Shown here piece by piece: positions 31,282-39,600 of a stretch of 64,000 nucleotides of DNA (position 1 is the stretch's first letter; every line of letters begins with the position of its first letter). Position numbers and translations under genes: made by a program. Origin of the DNA: Kribbella sp. NBC_01245 (GTDB lineage Bacteria; Actinomycetota; Actinomycetes; Propionibacteriales; Kribbellaceae); assembly GCF_036226525.1 (NCBI RefSeq), contig NZ_CP108487.1:8184001-8248000 (forward strand), given 5' to 3'. The notes beneath the pieces are model-generated. The model made no database searches. It saw only the letters and a program-made list of their open reading frames with translations, and had not been told where the DNA came from.

Positions 31282-31670
31282 GCGTTCTCCGGGGAGAGGG
31301 CGGTGGCGGTCACGGTGATCGTCAGCCGGCCGTTGATCGACTCGGCCTCGACGGTGTCCACCAGGGCGGCCAGCACGGTCCAGCCGAAGGAGCCGGTGTC
31401 GGGCTTCCACCCGTTCGGTACGGCGGCGGAGGTGCGCACGGTCATCAGCGGCGGCTCGATCGTGAAGACGCACTCGAGCTCGCCGTCGGTGGACTGCGGC
31501 AGCAACAGCGAGCACGCCTCGTCGATGGCGATGCGCAGGTCGTCGATCGCGTCGACGGTGAAATTGTTGCGTGCGGCCAGATTCCCGACCACCGATCGCG
31601 GCACCGCGACGTACGCGCCGTCCGCGGGAATGGTCAGCCTGACCTCGGCACCTTGTCCGCTGCTGCTCAC
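31278..31670 (-). CDS. RsbW-type anti-sigma factor (serine-kinase fold)
   Basis: 130 residues from the GTG at 31670, chosen because AAGGAG lies seven bases upstream; an ATG at 31688 has no proper spacing. HATPase_c-like fold: FTVDAIDDLRIAIDEACSLLL carries the N-box helix, but the usual Asn is replaced (DEACSLLL), so kinase activity may be weak. GWTVLAALVDTVEAE and LTITVTA follow. Expected to bind the downstream SigF. Confidence 0.85.
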   Translation of the reverse strand: MSSSGQGAEVRLTIPADGAYVAVPRSVVGNLAARNNFTVDAIDDLRIAIDEACSLLLPQSTDGELECVFTIEPPLMTVRTSAAVPNGWKPDTGSFGWTVLAALVDTVEAESINGRLTITVTATALSPENA

Positions 31671-31797
31671 TGCGTCACTCCTTGCCATCTCCTCGGGTCT
31701 GGGCGCCCGCCGCGTACATCTTCCACGCTTCCGCGGCTAAGCGCATCACCACGCGGCCCGCCGTGAGCTGTTGCACGTTAGTGACGTGTGTGATCGG

Positions 31798-31811
31798 ATT
31801 ATGAGCATAAT
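31798..31811. promoter_or_regulatory. AT-rich palindrome between rsbW and the GH109-like gene
   Basis: ATTATG-AG-CATAAT in otherwise GC-rich intergenic DNA, 128 bases upstream of rsbW and about 94 upstream of the GH109-like gene. Possible operator or promoter. Confidence 0.35.
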
Positions 31812-31904
31812 CACGCAGCGCTTGCGTCGGCCCCGGGCTCAAACCACTCCGCAGAAAGACCCCGCGAAGGCCCGGGCCGCCGAGCCCCGACGACAGGAGC
31901 CACC

Positions 31905-33293
31905 GTGAGTCCCACCAGTTCGCGCCGATCGATCCTCGGAGCCGGCCTCGCCGCCGGCGCGATGGCCGTCACCGGCGTTCCCGCCCAGGCCGCGGGCCAA
32001 GCGGTCGTCGAGCCGCGACAGCCCGGACAGCGGTCGATGATCGGCGTACCGTTCGATGCGCTTCGCCGGGTCCGGATCGGCGTGATCGGTCTGGGCAATC
32101 GCGGTATGGGCATGCTCTCCGGCTGGGCGGCCGTGCCCGGCGCCGTGGTCACCGCGGTCTGCGACATCCGCCCCGAGCGGGCCACCAAGGCCGCCGACCG
32201 GCTGGTCCAGCTCGGCAAGCCCCGACCCGCGATCCACTCCGGTACGGCGAACTCGGCGGCCGAGTTGTGCCAGCGCGACGACGTCGACCTCGTCTACATC
32301 GCGACACCCTGGGAATTCCATTACCCACAAGGCAAAGCCGCGTTGCTCGGCGGCAAGCACGTCGGTATCGAGTTGCCGATAGCAACCGAAATGGCCGAGC
32401 TGTGGGATCTCGTCAACACGTCCGAGCGGACCCGCAAGCACCTGTGGCTGATGGAGAACTGCAACTACGGCCGTAACGAGCTGGCGATCCTCAAGATGGC
32501 CCACGACGGCGTCTTCGGTGAGATCACCAACGGCCACGGCGGCTACATGCACGACCTACGGGCGCTGCTGTTCAGCGAGACCTACTACACCGACTCGTGG
32601 CGCCGACTGTGGCATACGCGCAGCATTGCCAGCTTCTACCCGATGCACGGGCTTGCGCCGATCGCAGCTGCCATGGACGTCAACCGCGGCGACAGGTTCG
32701 CCACCCTGGCAGCAACGGCCACTGAGCCTCAAGGCCTCGCGGACTACCGGCAGCGCTTCATGCCGCCAGGACATCCCACTTGGAAAGAGGAGTACGTCAA
32801 CGGCGACCTGATTACCTGCATGATCGGTACGGCGCGGGGCCGGGTCATCCGCGCAGAGCACGCCGTGAGCTCTCCCAGGCCGTACAGCCGGATCAACAGT
32901 CTGGTCGGCAGTAGAGGCATCGTGGAGGACTACCCAGAGCGGATCTACCTTGAGCCGGACCACACCGGCGACGTGTGGAAGGCCTTCGCGCCGTACCGCT
33001 TGGAGTACGACCACTGGCTGTGGAAGAAGATCGGGGACGACGCCGCGAACAACGGCGGCCACGGCGGTATGGACTACGTGCTGCAGTGGCGGATCGTCCA
33101 GCAGATGCGGGCGGGCCTGGTCCCGGACATCGACGTGTACGACTCGGCGACGTGGTGCTCACCCGTGCCGCTCAGCGTCGACTCGTTGCGCGCGGGCGGC
33201 AAACCCGTCGAGGTACCCGACTTCACCCGCGGCGACTGGCGCAAACCCCGCGCCGGGCTCGACTCCCGCGATACGGATATGCCGCCGCTCTAA
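31905..33293 (+). CDS. Tat-exported Gfo/Idh/MocA oxidoreductase, GH109-like glycosidase
   Basis: 462 residues; GTG start with AGGAG upstream. Twin-arginine signal SSRRSILGAGLAAGAMAVTG at the N-terminus. Rossmann segment RIGVIGLGNRGMGML (about 56-70), then DLVYIATPWEFHYPQG and the NNGGHGGMDYVLQW motif typical of GH109 alpha-N-acetylgalactosaminidases, which use bound NAD+ in a redox-assisted cleavage. Tat export of a folded, NAD-loaded enzyme fits. Substrate could be another alpha-glycoside. Ends before a strong terminator. Confidence 0.87.
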   Translation: MSPTSSRRSILGAGLAAGAMAVTGVPAQAAGQAVVEPRQPGQRSMIGVPFDALRRVRIGVIGLGNRGMGMLSGWAAVPGAVVTAVCDIRPERATKAADRLVQLGKPRPAIHSGTANSAAELCQRDDVDLVYIATPWEFHYPQGKAALLGGKHVGIELPIATEMAELWDLVNTSERTRKHLWLMENCNYGRNELAILKMAHDGVFGEITNGHGGYMHDLRALLFSETYYTDSWRRLWHTRSIASFYPMHGLAPIAAAMDVNRGDRFATLAATATEPQGLADYRQRFMPPGHPTWKEEYVNGDLITCMIGTARGRVIRAEHAVSSPRPYSRINSLVGSRGIVEDYPERIYLEPDHTGDVWKAFAPYRLEYDHWLWKKIGDDAANNGGHGGMDYVLQWRIVQQMRAGLVPDIDVYDSATWCSPVPLSVDSLRAGGKPVEVPDFTRGDWRKPRAGLDSRDTDMPPL

Positions 33294-33344
33294 GGGACCG
33301 ATGAACGCCGACACGCCGGGTCACAAGGGCCCGACGAACAGAAA

Positions 33345-33373
33345 GGGGCCCGCGCCGGGTAGGCGCGGGCCCC
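33345..33373. terminator. Bidirectional hairpin terminator
   Basis: Perfect 12-bp stem GGGGCCCGCGCC / GGCGCGGGCCCC with a 5-base loop, between the convergent GH109-like and ABC ATPase genes. Confidence 0.85.
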
Positions 33374-33392
33374 GTCGTCGTACGGCGGGAAA

Positions 33393-34145
33393 TCAGGTTG
33401 GTTCGACGTGGGTGGGGTCCAGGACCCGGCGCAGGAACGTTTTGGTGCGGTCCTGCTGGGGGTTTCCGATGATCTCTTCGGGGGTGCCCTGCTCCACGAT
33501 GACGCCGCCGTCCATGAAGACGACCCGGTCGGCCACCTCACGCGCGAAGGCCATCTCGTGCGTGACCACCAGCATCGTCATACCGTCGAGCGCGAGCTTG
33601 CGCATCACGGTCAGGACGTCGCCGACGAGCTCTGGGTCGAGCGCCGAGGTGGGCTCGTCGAAGAGCATCAGCGCCGGGTCCATCGACAGCGCCCGCGCTA
33701 TCGCGACGCGCTGCATCTGGCCACCGGACAGCTGGGCCGGGTAGGCGGTGACCTTTTCGGTCAGGCCGACGCGTTCCAAGTTGGCGCGGGCGATCTTGTT
33801 CGCTTCGGCCGGTTTGCGCTTGAGCACGGTCACCTGGGCGACCGTGCAGTTCTGCAGCACCGACAGATGCGGGAACAGGTTGAACTGCTGGAAGACCATG
33901 CCGATGTGCTTGCGGGCGTCGTCCAGATGGCAGTCCGGGTCGGTGATGTCCTCACCGCGGACGAACACCTGACCCTGCTGCGGCTGCTCCAGCAGGTTGA
34001 CACAACGCAGCAGGGTGGACTTGCCCGAGCCGGACGGCCCGATCACGCAGACCACTTCGCCCTGCTCGACGGTGAAGTCGATACCGCGCAGCACGTGGTT
34101 GTCCCCGAAGGACTTGTGCAGGTCCTTGATCTCGACCAGGGACAT
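33393..34145 (-). CDS. Polar amino-acid ABC transporter ATPase (GlnQ/HisP type)
   Basis: 250 residues. Walker A GPSGSGKSTLLR, Q-loop QQFNLFPHLSVLQN, signature LSGGQMQRVAIARAL, Walker B ALMLFDEPTSALDPE, H-loop VVTHEM. The FNLFPHLTVL-like Q-loop and AFAREVADRVVFMDGG end are typical of glutamine/histidine importers. Third gene of an SBP-permease-ATPase operon; its ATG overlaps the permease stop by one base. Confidence 0.95.
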   Translation of the reverse strand: MSLVEIKDLHKSFGDNHVLRGIDFTVEQGEVVCVIGPSGSGKSTLLRCVNLLEQPQQGQVFVRGEDITDPDCHLDDARKHIGMVFQQFNLFPHLSVLQNCTVAQVTVLKRKPAEANKIARANLERVGLTEKVTAYPAQLSGGQMQRVAIARALSMDPALMLFDEPTSALDPELVGDVLTVMRKLALDGMTMLVVTHEMAFAREVADRVVFMDGGVIVEQGTPEEIIGNPQQDRTKTFLRRVLDPTHVEPT

Positions 34146-34972
34146 CAGTTGGCCCTCGCAGCCTTGGCCTCGAGCCGCCGGACCAGGAGTCCCAGTGGCA
34201 GCGTGATGAGCAGGTAGCAGAAGCCGGCCGTGACCAGCGGCGTCAGGTTCGACTCGGTGTTGGCCAGTTCCTTGCCGAAACCGGTCAGCTCGAGCGCCGT
34301 GGCCGACGTACCGATGATGAACACCAGCGAGGAGTCCTTCACCAGCAGGATCAGGTCGTTGGCCAGCGGCGGCAGCACGATCCGGAACGCCTGCGGCAGC
34401 ACGATCTTGCGAGTCGCCAGCGCCGGCGGCATCCCGAGCGAACGGGCTGCCTCGAGCTGGCCCTTCGGCACCGCCTGGATGCCCGCGCGAATGACCTCGG
34501 CCATGTACGCCGCGGCGACGATGCCGAGCGCCAGCCAGACCGTGCCGTACGGGTCGAACGGAATGACCAGACCCTCGAACGCCAGCGGCAGCAGGCTGAA
34601 CGCGATGAACACGATGATCGCGGGCAGGCCCCGGAAGAACTCGATGTACGCCGTCGACAGCCAGCGGTACGGACCGACCGAGCTCAACCGCATCAGGGCC
34701 AGGATCGTGCCGCCGACGAGACCGATCACGAAGGCGCCCGCGGTGTAGACCACAGTCTTGACCAGCGCGTTCAGCAGGCCTTCCTCGAACGCGGACTTGA
34801 CCAGCTCCGGCCGCAGGAAGACGTCGACGATCTGACCCCAGTCCGCCGCGAGGGCGGCCAGGACGACCAGCGCCAGCAGGATCGCGTACTGGATCAGGCG
34901 GGAGCGCCGAGCCCGCTGGCGCGGGCTCAGCCCCTTCCGCTTCTCTTCTACGTCAGTGGTGGTCGCACTCAC
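34145..34972 (-). CDS. Polar amino-acid ABC transporter permease (HisM/GlnP type)
   Basis: 275 residues: cytoplasmic N-terminus with basic residues, then about five TM helices. The EAA loop reads AVPKGQLEAARSLGMPPALATRKIVLPQAFRI, where it contacts the ATPase. FIELFRGLP-like region present as YIEFFRGLPAIIVF. Only one permease is encoded, so it probably works as a homodimer. Overlaps the SBP gene by four bases. Confidence 0.94.
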   Translation of the reverse strand: MSATTTDVEEKRKGLSPRQRARRSRLIQYAILLALVVLAALAADWGQIVDVFLRPELVKSAFEEGLLNALVKTVVYTAGAFVIGLVGGTILALMRLSSVGPYRWLSTAYIEFFRGLPAIIVFIAFSLLPLAFEGLVIPFDPYGTVWLALGIVAAAYMAEVIRAGIQAVPKGQLEAARSLGMPPALATRKIVLPQAFRIVLPPLANDLILLVKDSSLVFIIGTSATALELTGFGKELANTESNLTPLVTAGFCYLLITLPLGLLVRRLEAKAARAN

Positions 34973-35808
34973 TTCTTCGGCTCAACCCCGAACCACTTCT
35001 TGAAGATCTCGTTGTAGGTGCCGTCGTCCTTGGCCTTCTTCAGCACCTCATCGAGCTTCGCCAGTAGCTTCACACTGCTCGGGTCGGTCTTGTCGGTGGC
35101 GAAGCCGTACTGCTCGCCGGTGTCGAACTCGGCCGTCACCGCGGTGTCCGGGTTGGCCTTGACGAAGTCGTACAGCACACCGTTGTCGTTGATCGCGGCA
35201 TCGACCCGGCCGGACTTCACGTTGTTGGCCTGGATGGTCAGGTCCGGGAAGGTGATGACGGTGTAGCCGTTGGCCTTGGCGTTGTCCTCGGCGTACTTCT
35301 TGCCGGTGGTGTCGGCCTGGACGCCGACCTTCTTGCCGCGCAGGTCGGCCAGCGTCTTGATGCCGGAGTCGGCCTTGACCAGCAGCACCTGGGTGGCGTC
35401 CATGTACGGCGTGGAGATGCCGATGGCCTTCTGACGCTCTTCGGTGATCGTCATCGCGCCCATGCCGACGTCGCACTTCTTCGCCTTGAACGCGGCGCCG
35501 GAGGTGATCTGGGCCCACTCGATGTCGACGACCTCCTGCTCGAGTTTGAGGTCCTTGGCCAGCAGGTCCAGCAGGTCGACGTCGAATCCGACGACCTTGC
35601 CGCCTTCCTTGAACTGGAACGGCTTGTACGGCAGGTGCGTGCAGACGGTCAGCTTGCCCGACTTGACCAGGGTGATGCCTTCGGGGGCGGTCCCCGCGCC
35701 GTCACCGCCTGAGTCGTCCCCGCAGGCCGTGAGCGTGAGTGCCAGCACGGCGAATGACGCGACGGCAACCGTGGTCCGGCTCTTGCGGAGGGTGGAGAGG
35801 ATGTTCAT
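34969..35808 (-). CDS. Polar amino-acid ABC transporter substrate-binding lipoprotein
   Basis: 279 residues. Lipoprotein signal with lipobox LTAC (Cys near residue 29), then a type-2 periplasmic-binding fold: LTVCTHLPYKPFQF, GFDVDLLDLLAKDL, MTITEERQKAIGISTPY, GKKVGVQADTTGKKYAE and the C-terminal YNEIFKKWFG. These match the SBP_bac_3 family (glutamine, cystine, arginine or similar). Ligand unknown. First gene of the operon. Confidence 0.93.
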   Translation of the reverse strand: MNILSTLRKSRTTVAVASFAVLALTLTACGDDSGGDGAGTAPEGITLVKSGKLTVCTHLPYKPFQFKEGGKVVGFDVDLLDLLAKDLKLEQEVVDIEWAQITSGAAFKAKKCDVGMGAMTITEERQKAIGISTPYMDATQVLLVKADSGIKTLADLRGKKVGVQADTTGKKYAEDNAKANGYTVITFPDLTIQANNVKSGRVDAAINDNGVLYDFVKANPDTAVTAEFDTGEQYGFATDKTDPSSVKLLAKLDEVLKKAKDDGTYNEIFKKWFGVEPKK

Positions 35809-36113
35809 CGGTAAGGCTCCTCGACGGTGGTTCCGGTCCCGTTCCCGGTCGTGCCGGGGTCGGTTGCCCGCATCCTGACACAGCCCGGTACCCGATGTCG
35901 GCTGAAACAGCCGGATGGAGACTCGATCGTCACCGTGTGGCGGCCCTCACAAAAGAGACCAGTGCGTCCTGTGGTTTACTCGTAGCCACGGGTGACCCCC
36001 GAGTAGCACCGGCGGTACTCGACGCACCCGAGTCGACCGCCGCCCGCCTACCGACTGAACACAGAACGCTTATTCCGCTGGCCTGCGCGCCGCGGGAGTA
36101 CCGAAGGGTCACC
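35809..36113. other. Divergent promoter region, amino-acid ABC operon / malic enzyme
   Basis: 305 bp. A plus-strand frame is open throughout but has non-coding character. Only a small CGGCTG-AAA-CAGCCG hairpin (about 35909-35923) stands out. Confidence 0.5.
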
Positions 36114-37316
36114 ATGGCTGTTGAAGCATTTCCCACCGAAAACGACCATCCGCAGGCCGACGCGTATGCCGGCGATCCGGTCTTCGACCTGCACGTCGGC
36201 GGCAAGATCGAGGTCATCTCGACCGTCAAGGTCGGTGACGCCGATGACCTGTCGAAGGCCTACACACCGGGTGTCGCCCGGGTCTGTACGGCGATCGCGC
36301 AGGACCCGGCGCTGGTCCGGCGCTATACCTGGAAGGCGAATACCGTCGCCGTGATCACGGACGGTACCGCTGTGCTCGGTCTGGGTGACATCGGTCCCGA
36401 GGCCTCGCTGCCCGTGATGGAGGGCAAGGCGCTGCTGTTCAAGGAGTTCGGCGGCGTGAACTCCGTGCCGATCGCGCTCGACTGCACCGACGTGGACGAG
36501 TTCGTCGAGACGGTCGTGCGGCTGGCGCCGACCTTCGGCGGGATCAACCTCGAGGACATCTCGGCACCGCGCTGTTTCGAGATCGAGCGGCGGCTGAAGG
36601 AGCGGCTCGACATCCCCGTGTTCCACGACGACCAGCACGGTACGGCGGTTGTGGTGCTGGCCGCGCTGCGTAACGCGCTCAAGCTCACCGGCAAGTCCAT
36701 CGAGTCGATCCGCGTGGTCATCTCCGGGGCGGGTGCCGCCGGGGTGGCGTGCGCGCGGATCCTGCTCCAGGCGGGCGTGAGCGACCTGGCCGTGGTGGAC
36801 AGCAAGGGCGTGCTCTCGAAGGACCGGGCCGATCTGACCCCGGTCAAGCTCTCGCTGGCCCACGACACCGACGGCCCGTCCGGACGCCTGGTCGACGCGC
36901 TCGACGGTGCCGACGTGTTCATCGGCGTGTCCGGCGGAACTGTGCCGGAGGAAGCCGTGGCACGGATGAACGAGGGCGCGATCATCTTCGCCCTGGCCAA
37001 CCCGACGCCCGAGGTCCACCCGGATATCGCCCACCGGTACGCCGCGGTGGTGGCGACGGGTCGTTCCGACTTCCCGAACCAGATCAACAACGTGCTGGCC
37101 TTCCCGGGGATCTTCCGGGGCGCCTTCGACGTGGACGCCTCGCGGATCACCGAGGGCATGAAGCTCGCGGCCGCCGAGGCCCTCGCGAACCTGATACCGG
37201 CCGACGAACTGCGCGCGGACTACGTCATTCCGTCGCCGTTCGACCCGCGCGTCGCGACGGCCGTGGCCGCAGCCGTCTCGGCCGCCGCGTACACCGACGG
37301 CGTCGCCCGCGCCTGA
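36114..37316 (+). CDS. NAD(P)-dependent malic enzyme
   Basis: 400 residues from the ATG at 36114 (GAAGGG upstream). Small-type bacterial malic enzyme: LSKAYTPGVARVCTAI with the catalytic Tyr, KANTVAVITDGTAVLGLGDIG, FGGINLEDISAPRCFEIE, FHDDQHGTAVVVLAAL (metal-binding Asp), then the Rossmann segment RVVISGAGAAGVACARIL and SDFPNQINNVLAFPGIFRGA. Converts malate to pyruvate and CO2. Cofactor preference not certain from sequence. Followed by a strong terminator. Confidence 0.95.
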   Translation: MAVEAFPTENDHPQADAYAGDPVFDLHVGGKIEVISTVKVGDADDLSKAYTPGVARVCTAIAQDPALVRRYTWKANTVAVITDGTAVLGLGDIGPEASLPVMEGKALLFKEFGGVNSVPIALDCTDVDEFVETVVRLAPTFGGINLEDISAPRCFEIERRLKERLDIPVFHDDQHGTAVVVLAALRNALKLTGKSIESIRVVISGAGAAGVACARILLQAGVSDLAVVDSKGVLSKDRADLTPVKLSLAHDTDGPSGRLVDALDGADVFIGVSGGTVPEEAVARMNEGAIIFALANPTPEVHPDIAHRYAAVVATGRSDFPNQINNVLAFPGIFRGAFDVDASRITEGMKLAAAEALANLIPADELRADYVIPSPFDPRVATAVAAAVSAAAYTDGVARA

Positions 37317-37330
37317 TTCGACGCCCTTAT

Positions 37331-37366
37331 CCGGAGAACCTTGCGCTAGCGGGCAAGGTTCTCCGG
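37331..37366 (+). terminator. Hairpin terminator after malic enzyme
   Basis: Perfect 14-bp stem CCGGAGAACCTTGC / GCAAGGTTCTCCGG with an 8-base loop, 15 bases after the stop codon. Confidence 0.88.
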
Positions 37367-37420
37367 AGAGGCGTGATGTCAGCCACTGCCCTTGCGTGCG
37401 CGCGGGCCTAGGGTGGGCAA

Positions 37421-38389
37421 ATGCTTGCTGCTTACGCTGCCAGGTTCGCTCCGGATGATCCGATCTCCGCGTTGGAGGTGGGGGAGCGGCCCGAGCCGGT
37501 CGCGCCCGAAGGCTGGGTGACCGTGGACGTGAAGGCCACCGCGCTGAACCACCATGACCTCTGGTCGCTCAAGGGTGTCGGGCTGTCCGAGGACAAGCTG
37601 CCGATGATCCTCGGTTGCGACGCGGCCGGGTTCGATGCCGACGGCAACGAGGTCGTCGTCCACGCGGTCATCTCGGATCCGGCGTGGAAGGGTGACGAGA
37701 CGCTCGACCCGCGGCGGAGCCTGCTGAGCGAGCGCTACCAGGGCACGCTGGCGGAGAAGGTCGTCGTGCCCGCCCAGAACGTCATCGCCAAGCCCGCCGG
37801 CCTGAGCTTCGAGGAGGCCGCGTGCCTGCCGACGGCCTGGCTCACGGCATACCGGATGTTGTTCACGCAGTCGGGCCTGAAGCCGGGCGACACCGTGCTC
37901 GTGCAAGGCGCCGGCGGTGGAGTCGCGACGGCCCTGATCACGCTGGCGCGGACCGCCGGGTATCGCGTCTGGGCGACCAGCCGGGATGAGGCCAAGCGGG
38001 CGAAGGCGGTCGAGATCGGCGCGCACGACGCCTTCGAATCGGGCGCGCGGCTGCCGGATCGGGTGGACGCCGTGATGGAGACGGTCGGCCAGGCCACTTG
38101 GTCGCATTCGCTGAAGTCGCTCCGGCCGGGTGGCACCGTGGTGATCTCCGGCGCGACTAGTGGGCAGGCGCCGAAGTCGGCCGAGCTCAACCGGATCTTC
38201 TTCCTGCAGATGCGGATCCAGGGTTCGACCATGGGCACCCGTCAGGAGTTGGCCGGACTGTTGTCGTTCCTGGCCAATACCGGGATCAAGCCGCACATCG
38301 ACTCGGTCATGCCGCTCAAGGACGCGCGCGAAGGCTTTGCCCGGATGAACCAGGGCGACGTCTTCGGCAAGGTCATCTTCACCGTCTGA
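37421..38389 (+). CDS. Medium-chain dehydrogenase/reductase, quinone-oxidoreductase-like
   Basis: 322 residues. GroES-like N-terminal domain with ALNHHDLWSLKG, then Rossmann domain LVQGAGGGVATALITLARTAG (about 165-185) and MNQGDVFGKVIF at the end. It lacks the four-Cys structural zinc lobe, so a zinc-free QOR-type NAD(P)H oxidoreductase is most likely, though such genes are often labelled zinc-binding dehydrogenase. Substrate unknown. The GNAT gene starts five bases after its stop, suggesting a two-gene unit. Confidence 0.88.
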   Translation: MLAAYAARFAPDDPISALEVGERPEPVAPEGWVTVDVKATALNHHDLWSLKGVGLSEDKLPMILGCDAAGFDADGNEVVVHAVISDPAWKGDETLDPRRSLLSERYQGTLAEKVVVPAQNVIAKPAGLSFEEAACLPTAWLTAYRMLFTQSGLKPGDTVLVQGAGGGVATALITLARTAGYRVWATSRDEAKRAKAVEIGAHDAFESGARLPDRVDAVMETVGQATWSHSLKSLRPGGTVVISGATSGQAPKSAELNRIFFLQMRIQGSTMGTRQELAGLLSFLANTGIKPHIDSVMPLKDAREGFARMNQGDVFGKVIFTV

Positions 38390-38394
38390 CTCTG

Positions 38395-38901
38395 ATGATC
38401 GTTGTACGACGGGCAGAACCGGGTGATGCCGAGGCAGGCGCCTACTGCCATGCCACGTGCTGGCGAGAGGCGTACACGGGTCTTGCCGATCCAGAGAAGC
38501 TAGAGGCGGCAGTAGGCGACATACCCCGCCGTACCGAACGCTGGAAGGCACGCCTTGCTGACGGCCACGTGCAATGGCTGGCGATCAACCCGAACCCAGA
38601 GGCGGCCGTCGAGGACAGAGTCATCGGCTTCTCTCACCCCGGGCCTAACCGGGATGAGCCGCCACTGACGGCTCTAGAGCTCTACGCCATCTACGTCCGC
38701 AAGGCGTGGTGGGGGAGCGGTCTAGCCGAACGACTCATGCAGGCCGCTATAGGTAACGAGCCCGCCAGCCTTTGGGTGCTCGAGGGCAACGCGCGCGCTC
38801 AGGCGTTCTACGCCAAACATGGGTTCGTCCCGGATGGCATGCGAGTGGACGAGCCTTTCTTCGGCGTACCGGAGATCAGGATGGTCCGTTCCGGCGCGTG
38901 A
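38395..38901 (+). CDS. GNAT family N-acetyltransferase
   Basis: 168 residues. Starts MIVVRRAEPGDAEA; AYCHATCWREAYTGL is the usual N-terminal helix. LYAIYVRKAWWGSGLAERLM is motif A (acetyl-CoA pyrophosphate loop, an atypical WWGSGL for R/Q-x-x-G-x-G/A). LWVLEGNARAQAFYAKHGF is motif B. Acceptor unknown. Co-transcribed with the oxidoreductase. Confidence 0.9.
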   Translation: MIVVRRAEPGDAEAGAYCHATCWREAYTGLADPEKLEAAVGDIPRRTERWKARLADGHVQWLAINPNPEAAVEDRVIGFSHPGPNRDEPPLTALELYAIYVRKAWWGSGLAERLMQAAIGNEPASLWVLEGNARAQAFYAKHGFVPDGMRVDEPFFGVPEIRMVRSGA

Positions 38902-38975
38902 CCCGGCCTTGTGATGGGTACTGGGTGGTGAGGGTAGATAGGCCGCCCGTCCGTCGTGCTCGTTGGGAGACAGCG

Positions 38976-39152
38976 ATGTTCGCGATCATTGCCGCAGTGA
39001 TTTTCGGTTTGGCTCTCATCTTGGATTGGACCGAAGCCGAGGTCAGTGACGCGCTCACTCCACAGACGTTGCTGATAGCGGGGCTGCTCTGTATCGCCTT
39101 GCATTTGGCCGGTATCGGCACCTCGACCAGCTGGCGCGGCCGCAAGCGCTGA
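38976..39152 (+). CDS. Small two-helix membrane protein
   Basis: 58 residues from the ATG at 38976 (GGGAGA upstream). Two TM helices (about 2-17 and 30-46), short basic tail WRGRKR. No conserved function recognised. It sits between the GNAT gene and a duplicated fragment of that gene's 3' end. Confidence 0.6.
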   Translation: MFAIIAAVIFGLALILDWTEAEVSDALTPQTLLIAGLLCIALHLAGIGTSTSWRGRKR

Positions 39153-39161
39153 GGGATCAGG

Positions 39162-39197
39162 GTGCCTGAGGTCAGGATGGTCCGTGCCGGTTTGTGA
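39162..39197 (+). pseudogene. Remnant of a duplicated GNAT gene 3' end
   Basis: The last 12 codons read VPEVRMVRAGL-stop, closely matching VPEIRMVRSGA-stop of the GNAT gene at 38866-38901, in DNA and protein. It looks like the scar of a second GNAT copy lost by recombination. Confidence 0.65.
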
Positions 39198-39315
39198 CGT
39201 TTCACGCCGGAAACAATTTCGTCGCACCTGGGCAACGCGGTTGGCGGAAGCTTGCCTCACCACGGGAAACCCCCGGGATCGATCCGCCTGATCGATGACG
39301 GAAACAGGAGCGCCC

Positions 39316-39597
39316 ATGAGGCCTACCTTGACGGTGATCGCTGATCCCGCAGACCGCTGGATGACCAAGGCTGCGTGCATCGGCCAGGCGCCGGCGTACG
39401 ACGAGACCGCGAGTGTGTGGGAGCGGCGGAAGGCACAGTCCATCTGCCTGACCGCCTGCCCAGTGCTGGAGGATTGCCGCGCCTGGGCGCGCCGGACCAA
39501 GTTCAGCGGTGTCGCCGCGGGGGAGAACTTCCTGTACGGACGCCGCCGCGGCCGCCCGGGCCCAGCGGAGCGCCGGGACGAGCAGCAGGCGAGCTAG
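39316..39597 (+). CDS. Divergent WhiB-family protein
   Basis: 93 residues from the ATG at 39316, chosen for AGGAG five bases upstream (an ATG at 39295 is less likely). Candidate cluster ligands are C21, C44, C48 and C54 (KAAC ... SICLTACPVLEDC). The middle pair is C-x3-C rather than the usual C-x2-C, and the GVWGG turn is replaced by GVAAGE. Basic tail YGRRRGRPGPAERR may bind DNA. A WhiB-like [4Fe-4S] protein is likely, but it is atypical. Confidence 0.75.
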   Translation: MRPTLTVIADPADRWMTKAACIGQAPAYDETASVWERRKAQSICLTACPVLEDCRAWARRTKFSGVAAGENFLYGRRRGRPGPAERRDEQQAS

Positions 39598-39600
39598 GAG

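Noticed and set aside
35739..36113. N-terminal extension of malic enzyme to 35739
   Set aside because: It would run through the divergent promoter region; the ATG at 36114 has an SD and gives the normal family N-terminus.
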